The notes beneath the pieces were generated by a model. It was not told where the DNA came from. It did not search any database and worked only from the letters and a program-made list of their open reading frames with translations. The position numbers were made by a program, and so were the translations under genes. DNA of 22,813 bases, taken from positions 1 through 22,813 of the forward strand of contig CATITW010000215.1 in NCBI GenBank assembly GCA_949547975.1, read 5' to 3'. This DNA is from Cryomorphaceae bacterium (GTDB taxonomy: Bacteria; Bacteroidota; Bacteroidia; Flavobacteriales; Schleiferiaceae). Positions 21,788-22,813 of this stretch are shown here, piece by piece. How positions within the stretch are numbered: position 1 is the first letter of the stretch; every line of letters begins with the position of its first letter.

Positions 21788-22813
21788 TTATACATTTAGA
21801 TCGGCGACCACGAATGTGCTCCCTCCGACGAAGATAAGGTCATTTTCTGAGGCTGCATTTTTTGCTGCCTCCAAGGCCGTTGCAACTCCTTCAAATGCGG
21901 GACCAATTTTGCCCAAAGCCGCCGCTTCCTCTTGTAATTGCTCCCCTGATTTGCACCTCGGTGAACTGCACGAGGTCCAATAAAAAGCGCTGCTTTCTGG
22001 CAACAGTGCAATCATTCCGCTGCTGTCTTTCTCCGCTGCTGCGCCTAGAACCCAGTGAATTTGTCCGCCACATTCTCGCTGCGCTTGCCCGACGATACGT
22101 TCAAAGGCCTCAGGATTATGTCCCGTATCACAAACCACTTTCGGCGAAGTGCTGAGCTCGCTCCATCGACCAAAAAAGCCAGTGAGCTCTCCCACTGAAG
22201 TGAACCCTAGTCTCCAAAGTTTCTCGTACTCCGGAAGTAATAAGGACAAGACAGCAACTGCGCCGCGCAAATTTTCATTCTGGTAATCGCCACGTAAATC
22301 GGTCTCCGCGTCAGTTGACTTTGCCCAAAGCAAAGGCGCTCCCACACGCGCGGCAGTAGCCTTAAATACCGGGGCAGTTTCTGGATCTTGTTCTACCACA
22401 ACAACGGGAACTCCTGCCTTGATGATTCCAGCTTTTTCAGCAGCAACTAGATCGCGCGAATCGCCCAGCCATTCTTTGTGATCTAGACCGATATTGGTAA
22501 TCAAACACACTTCCGGATCACAGATATTGGTCGCATCTAGTCGCCCTCCCATACCGGTTTCTAAAACGATATAGTCGACTTGTTCCTGTTCAAACCAGCT
22601 GAGGGCAAGCATCAAGGTCAATTCAAAAAAGCTATATCCACCTTGCTCAAAATGCGCACTGTGCCTCGTCACCCAGCTTGCGACAAATTCTTTCGGCACC
22701 AAGTCTCTACCGATCTTCGCTCGCTCTCGAAAGTCAAACAAATGCGGAGATGAAAATACGCCGACACGTTGCCCGCATGCTAATAATCCTGCTGCGATCA
22801 TATGGGCCGATGA
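21788..22813 (-). CDS. folC: Folylpolyglutamate synthase/dihydrofolate synthase, N-terminus outside the window
   Basis: ATP-dependent ligase that adds glutamate to dihydropteroate and folates, in the Mur ligase superfamily. The frame is open to the right edge, and the first visible residues (SSAHMIAAGLLACGQ) correspond to the part just after the P-loop GTNGKGS, so the window lacks roughly the first 50 residues; the Met encoded at 22801 is internal. Seen motifs are FSSPHLFDFRER, YIVLETGMGGRLDATN, CLITNIGLDHKEWLGDS with the conserved His, AAEKAGIIK and CDTGHNPEAF at the start of the C-terminal domain. About 341 residues are present. It is followed by a gene for a secreted protein in the same direction. 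Confidence 0.95.
   Translation of the reverse strand, partial: SSAHMIAAGLLACGQRVGVFSSPHLFDFRERAKIGRDLVPKEFVASWVTRHSAHFEQGGYSFFELTLMLALSWFEQEQVDYIVLETGMGGRLDATNICDPEVCLITNIGLDHKEWLGDSRDLVAAEKAGIIKAGVPVVVVEQDPETAPVFKATAARVGAPLLWAKSTDAETDLRGDYQNENLRGAVAVLSLLLPEYEKLWRLGFTSVGELTGFFGRWSELSTSPKVVCDTGHNPEAFERIVGQAQRECGGQIHWVLGAAAEKDSSGMIALLPESSAFYWTSCSSPRCKSGEQLQEEAAALGKIGPAFEGVATALEAAKNAASENDLIFVGGSTFVVADLNV

Overview
The window is ordinary chromosomal DNA from a member of the Bacteroidota, most likely a Flavobacteriales relative of moderate GC (about half, judged by eye). Four things point there. The order ftsX, DUF3098, uppP, truB, queA is typical of that group. Start codons lack Shine-Dalgarno sequences. 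Promoters resemble the Bacteroidota TTG/TAnnTTTG type, most clearly before queA and rlmN. The FolC, QueA, RlmN and polysaccharide deacetylase sequences also have a Bacteroidota flavour. No tRNA, rRNA, CRISPR array or insertion sequence was seen. Coding density is very high: no gene-free stretch exceeds 300 bases, and the longest is about 180 bases before queA.

Layout. 1-1054 (minus) is the N-terminal part of leuS, cut by the window edge. 1124-3790 (plus) is ftsX, a DUF3098 membrane protein, uppP and truB, linking division, cell wall lipid recycling and tRNA modification. It ends in a terminator whose left arm lies inside truB. 3840-4562 (minus) is a membrane protein of unknown role. 4744-5799 (plus) is queA with its own promoter and a terminator shared with a minus-strand DUF1972 glycosyltransferase (5891-6991). 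Divergent from that, 7067-13394 is a tightly overlapping seven-gene plus-strand run: radC, an alpha/alpha-toroid protein, an AAC(3)-like acetyltransferase, an SDR, a polysaccharide deacetylase, a FemAB/GNAT-like transferase and a YjjG-like HAD phosphatase. The middle five look like a glycan-decoration set.

13436-17364 is the most unusual part: a compact five-gene export cassette. It encodes two lipoproteins built from the same helical repeat, a Tat-exported DUF1501-like (alkaline phosphatase/sulfatase fold) protein, a lipoprotein with an expanded CxxxxCH haem-type motif, and a small lipoprotein. It resembles a dismantled version of the planctomycete cytochrome/DUF1549/DUF1553 plus DUF1501 systems and has no described function that I can name.

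17432-19378 carries a pirin and rlmN, the latter with a nearly leaderless promoter. 19489-21126 is a strongly divergent comM-like AAA+ gene whose start codon sits in a perfect 10-bp inverted repeat. 21186-22813 (minus) is the C-terminal part of folC followed by a secreted protein of unknown function. The best candidates for undescribed biology are the export cassette, the divergent ComM and the glycan-decoration operon.
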